A stretch of DNA of 64,000 bases from Saccharothrix carnea (lineage in GTDB: Bacteria > Actinomycetota > Actinomycetes > Mycobacteriales > Pseudonocardiaceae): the NCBI RefSeq assembly GCF_003014735.1, contig NZ_PYAX01000004.1:558001-622000 (forward strand), given 5' to 3'. Made by a program: the position numbers and the translations under genes. The number at the start of each line of letters is the position of its first letter. The stretch's first letter is position 1. Under the pieces are notes generated by a model. The model was not told where the DNA came from, did no database searches, and was given only the letters and a program-made list of their open reading frames with translations. Of this stretch, positions 61,053 through 64,000 are shown piece by piece.

Positions 61053-62060
61053 TCAGGTCGCGTGCGCGCCGCGGCGGCGGGCGGTGGTGCGCTGGAGGAG
61101 CACCGCGGCGACGATGATCACGCCCTTGGCGATGTTCTGGATGTCGGTGTCGAGGTTGTTCTGGGTGAAGATGTTGCCCACCACGGTGAAGATGAGGACG
61201 CCGATGAGCGTGCCGATCAGCGAGCCCCGGCCGCCGCTGAGCAGCGTGCCGCCGATGACGACCGCGGCGATCGCGTCCAGCTCGTAGAACATGCCGTTGG
61301 TGGACGCGCCGGAGGTGGTGCGGGCGACGACCATGAGCGCGGCGATGCCGCAGCACAGGCCGGCGAGGCCGTAGACGAGCGCGGTGTGCTTGCGGACGTC
61401 GATGCCTGCCAGGCGGGCGGCTTCGGCGTTGCCGCCGACCGCGAACGTGCGGCGGCCGAACGTGGTGCGGTTGAGCAGCACCCAGCCGACCGCGAACACC
61501 GCGGCCAGCGTCCAGATCAGCACCGGGATGCCGAGGATGTCACCGCGGAAGAACGTGGTGAACCCGGTTTCGGTGACGACCTGGGTGCGGCGGCCGGAGA
61601 GCCGTTCGGCCAGGCCCTTCGCCGACGCGTACATGGCGAGGGTGGCGATGAACGGCACGATCTTGCCGTAGGAGATGAGCAGCCCGTTGACCAGTCCGCA
61701 GCCGAGGCCGACCAGCAACGCGCACAGCACCATGACCACCGGCCCGTAGGACTGGGTGGCCACGGTCGTCATCCACACGCCCGCCAGCGCCACGATCGAC
61801 CCCACGGACAGGTCGATGCCGCCGCTGATGATCACGAACGTCATGCCGACGCTCACCACGCCGATCGCCGCGGCCAGCCGCAGCATGGTGGAGATGTTGG
61901 CTTCGGTGAGGAAGCTGTCCGGTCGGGTGGCGTAGCCGACGATGCACAGCACCACCAGCACGCCGAGCAGCCCGGTCAGCCTCAGGTCGAGGTTGCGCCG
62001 CTGCTTGCGCGGCTCCCCCGGTGCGGCGGTCTCGGGGTCGACGACCCTCGTCTCGGTCAC
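61053..62060 (-). CDS. Sugar ABC transporter permease (RbsC-like)
   Basis: 335 residues with ~8-10 membrane helices. [23 protein letters not shown] and [15 protein letters not shown] are hallmarks of the ribose-type permeases; [19 protein letters not shown] is near the end. GTG 62060 overlaps the ATPase stop (GTGA). It forms the channel with the duplicated ATPase encoded upstream. Confidence 0.92.
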   Translation of the reverse strand: MTETRVVDPETAAPGEPRKQRRNLDLRLTGLLGVLVVLCIVGYATRPDSFLTEANISTMLRLAAAIGVVSVGMTFVIISGGIDLSVGSIVALAGVWMTTVATQSYGPVVMVLCALLVGLGCGLVNGLLISYGKIVPFIATLAMYASAKGLAERLSGRRTQVVTETGFTTFFRGDILGIPVLIWTLAAVFAVGWVLLNRTTFGRRTFAVGGNAEAARLAGIDVRKHTALVYGLAGLCCGIAALMVVARTTSGASTNGMFYELDAIAAVVIGGTLLSGGRGSLIGTLIGVLIFTVVGNIFTQNNLDTDIQNIAKGVIIVAAVLLQRTTARRRGAHAT

Positions 62061-63574
62061 GACGCCTCCTCTTCGGTGACGGCGCTGCCCGCCATCACCA
62101 TGTCCAACACGGCGGATTCGGTGAGCTCGTCGGCCCGCCGGTCCGCGATCACCTCGCCGTCGCGCAGCACCAGCACGCGGTCGGCGAGGCCGAGCACCTC
62201 GGCGACCTCGCTGGACACCAGCACGACCGCGACGCCGGCCGCGGCCAGCTCGTGGATCACCCGGTACAGCTCGGCGCGGGCGCCGACGTCCACGCCGCGC
62301 GTCGGCTCGTCCAGGAGCAGCACCTTGCAGCCCCGGACCAGCCAGCGCGCCACGACGGCCTTCTGCTGGTTGCCGCCGGAGAACTCGGCGACGAGCCGGC
62401 GCGGGTCGGCGGGCCGCAGGTCGAGCCGTTCGAGGGTGGCCTTGGAGTCCTTCAGCTCGCGGGCGCGGTCCAGGAAGCCGACGCGGCTGTAGGCGGGGAG
62501 GCTGGACAGCGTCACGTTGTGCGCGACCGGCAGGTCCAGCAGCAGGCCCTGTGCCTTGCGCTCCTCCGGTGCCAGCCCGATGCCCGCTTTGACGGCGGCG
62601 ACGACGCTGCCCGGCCGGACGGGCTTGCCGTCCACCGCGATGTGCCCGGCGTCGGGTTTGCGGGCGCCGAACACGGTCTCCAGGATCTCGCTGCGGCCCG
62701 CGCCGACCAGGCCCGCGATGCCCAGGATTTCCCCCGCGTGCACGTGGAAGCCGACGTCGTGGAACTCGCCTCTGCGGGTCAGCCCGGTGACCGTCAGGAC
62801 TTCCCGCGACGTGTCCAGAGTGGACGTTTCGCGGTGTGGGAAGACCGTCTCCACCTTGCGGCCGGACATCAGGTCGACCAGGTCGGCGGTCGGGGTGTCG
62901 GCCGGGAGGTTCGCGGCGACCGTGCGGCCGTCCTTGAGCACGGTGACGCGGCTGCCGATGCGGCGGATCTCTTCGAGGCGGTGGGAGATGTAGAGGACGG
63001 CGACACCGTCCCTGGTGAGCTCGCCGACGATGCGGAACAGGTTGTCGACCTCGTCGGCGGCCAGGGCGGCGGTCGGCTCGTCCATCACGATGAGCCGGGC
63101 GTCGTGCGCCAGGGCGCGGGCCATCGACACCAGCTGCTGACCGGCGGCGGACAACCGGCCCACCTCGCGGTCGGGGCTGATCTCTGGGTGGCCCAGGCGT
63201 GCCATCAACGTCCTGGTGAGGTCGCGGGCCGCGCGGCGGCGGGTGAAGCCGAACCGGGTCGGCTCGTGGCCCAGGAACACGTTCTCCGCCACCGAGACGT
63301 CCGGCACCAGGTCCAGTTCCTGGTACATGGTGGCGATGCCCAGCCGCAACGCGGCCACCGGCGACGGCAGCGCGGTCCGCTCACCACGCCACGCGATCTC
63401 GCCCTCGTCGGGCTGGTGCGCGCCGGCGAGCACCTTGATCAGGGTGGACTTGCCCGCGCCGTTCTGGCCGAGCAGGCAGTGCACCTCGCCCTCGGCGACC
63501 TCCAGGTCCACCTGGTCCAACGCGCGCACGCCCGGGAACGTCTTGCCGATGCCGGTCATCCGGAGCAGGGTCAT
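62057..63574 (-). CDS. Sugar ABC transporter ATP-binding protein (RbsA-like, double ATPase)
   Basis: 505 residues with two ABC domains. First: LGQNGAGKSTLIKVLAG (Walker A), LSAAGQQLVSMARALA (signature-like) and LIVMDEPTAAL (Walker B). Second: GLVGAGRSEILETVFG (atypical Walker A without Lys, as in RbsA), FSGGNQQKAVVARWLV and VLLLDEPTRGVDVG. It energises uptake. ATG 63574 overlaps the ROK stop (ATGA). Confidence 0.93.
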   Translation of the reverse strand: MTLLRMTGIGKTFPGVRALDQVDLEVAEGEVHCLLGQNGAGKSTLIKVLAGAHQPDEGEIAWRGERTALPSPVAALRLGIATMYQELDLVPDVSVAENVFLGHEPTRFGFTRRRAARDLTRTLMARLGHPEISPDREVGRLSAAGQQLVSMARALAHDARLIVMDEPTAALAADEVDNLFRIVGELTRDGVAVLYISHRLEEIRRIGSRVTVLKDGRTVAANLPADTPTADLVDLMSGRKVETVFPHRETSTLDTSREVLTVTGLTRRGEFHDVGFHVHAGEILGIAGLVGAGRSEILETVFGARKPDAGHIAVDGKPVRPGSVVAAVKAGIGLAPEERKAQGLLLDLPVAHNVTLSSLPAYSRVGFLDRARELKDSKATLERLDLRPADPRRLVAEFSGGNQQKAVVARWLVRGCKVLLLDEPTRGVDVGARAELYRVIHELAAAGVAVVLVSSEVAEVLGLADRVLVLRDGEVIADRRADELTESAVLDMVMAGSAVTEEEAS

Positions 63575-64000
63575 GCCGAGGCCCCTTCGTGTGAACCGCC
63601 CGCCTTGGGCGCTTTGACGGGCACGACGGTCGGGTCGTCGAGCACCCGGCGCAGCGCGGCCAGCGCCGCACCCCTGCCACCGGCGGCGAACCCGAGCGTG
63701 GACGCGCTGACCAGCGTCCGCCCGTGCCGTTGCGGCGCGACCAGCCAGTCCTGCAGGGCGGCGAAGTAGCCGCCGAGCACGATCTTGCGCGGGTTGAGCA
63801 GGGTCGCCAGGATGGAGAGGCCGGAGGCCAGGGCGGCGGCCGTGCGGTGCAGCGCGTCGAGGGTGCGGGCGTCACCGCGTTCGGCGCGGGTCCGCAGGAT
63901 CGTCATGCGTTCACCGGGCGCCAGTTCCGGGTTGTGCACCTGGTCGTGGCGCGGTGCGCAGGCGTGCAGGAACGCGTCCAGCCCCACCTGCGTCTCCCAG
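63571..64000 (-). CDS. ROK-family regulator/kinase, C-terminal part only
   Basis: The gene runs off the window end; 142 residues of its C-terminus are seen, reading ALASGLSILATLLNPRKIVLGGYFAAL, which matches the last part of ROK sugar-binding domains. The N-terminal part, where a DNA-binding domain would lie, is outside. As first gene of the sugar ABC operon it is most likely the repressor responding to the transported sugar. Confidence 0.75.
   Translation of the reverse strand, partial: WETQVGLDAFLHACAPRHDQVHNPELAPGERMTILRTRAERGDARTLDALHRTAAALASGLSILATLLNPRKIVLGGYFAALQDWLVAPQRHGRTLVSASTLGFAAGGRGAALAALRRVLDDPTVVPVKAPKAGGSHEGASA

Noticed and set aside
1-64000. tRNA, rRNA, prophage or attachment sites
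   Set aside because: Reading both strands I saw no cloverleaf-type sequence with a CCA-adjacent T-loop, no rRNA segments and no integrase or phage genes.

Overview
This is a high-GC (roughly 72-74% by eye), densely coded chromosomal window. It has many GTG starts and long runs of genes joined by 4-nt ATGA/GTGA overlaps. Its content (an NB-ARC regulator with an AfsR-type N-terminus, a DUF664/DinB protein, Hanks-type kinases, a PknH-like sensor domain, a GH64 glucanase, a DUF574 methyltransferase and a MocR regulator) fits an actinomycete of the Pseudonocardiales (Saccharothrix/Actinosynnema/Lentzea type). That assignment is inference. I found no rRNA, tRNA, CRISPR array, transposase or phage gene.

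Layout: 1-3095 holds a truncated NB-ARC regulator, a DinB-like protein and an alkaline-phosphatase-fold enzyme. 3270-9044 holds a large Ski2-like helicase with an internal 22-residue repeat, an acetoacetate-decarboxylase-family protein and a cysteine-desulfurase-like protein. 9243-18866 holds a secreted GH64 beta-1,3-glucanase behind a CebR-like operator, a small hydrolase, a five-pass receptor-channel fusion (12296-14824: TPR, membrane anchor, type I periplasmic-binding domain, pentameric ligand-gated channel), a squalene-cyclase-like protein, a MocR regulator divergent from an alpha/beta hydrolase with a clear direct-repeat operator, and a Ser/Thr kinase. A lysyl-oxidase-like secreted protein follows.

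20141-36424 is an extracellular polysaccharide locus. It contains a UDP-GlcNAc 2-epimerase, an FAD oxidoreductase, a GT2 enzyme, a WbaP-type initiating phosphoglycosyltransferase and a GHL15-like lipoprotein. A nine-gene minus-strand operon follows, with a DMT transporter, deacetylase, Wzy/ligase, three GT4 enzymes, a Wzz-like protein, a GT87-like enzyme and Wzx. Together these could start a lipid-linked glycan, extend it, flip it, polymerise it and trim it.

36730-39784 is a PknH-like sensor, a Sec-exported Hint-deaminase polymorphic toxin and a probable immunity gene. 39851-49729 holds a methyltransferase, an FG-GAP protein, a LacI-sirtuin pair divergent from a GH5-like glycosidase and ManD mannonate dehydratase (leaderless promoter overlapped by a LacI-type operator), a RibD-like reductase and an Lnt-like protein. 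49690-56881 holds an M28 peptidase, a GNAT protein, a receptor kinase and a DUF574 methyltransferase-P450 pair behind a G-quadruplex candidate. 57783-64000 is a sugar-catabolic operon (ROK regulator, ABC transporter, Gfo/Idh dehydrogenase, TIM-barrel isomerase).

The most unusual non-coding signal is an approximately 86-bp element present three times (3081-3166, 47506-47592, 57615-57700), with a probable decayed fourth copy (11019-11090). Every copy lies 3' of a gene and in the same orientation. Two copies supply the upstream gene's stop codon. Three copies run into C-rich, G-poor repetitive DNA.
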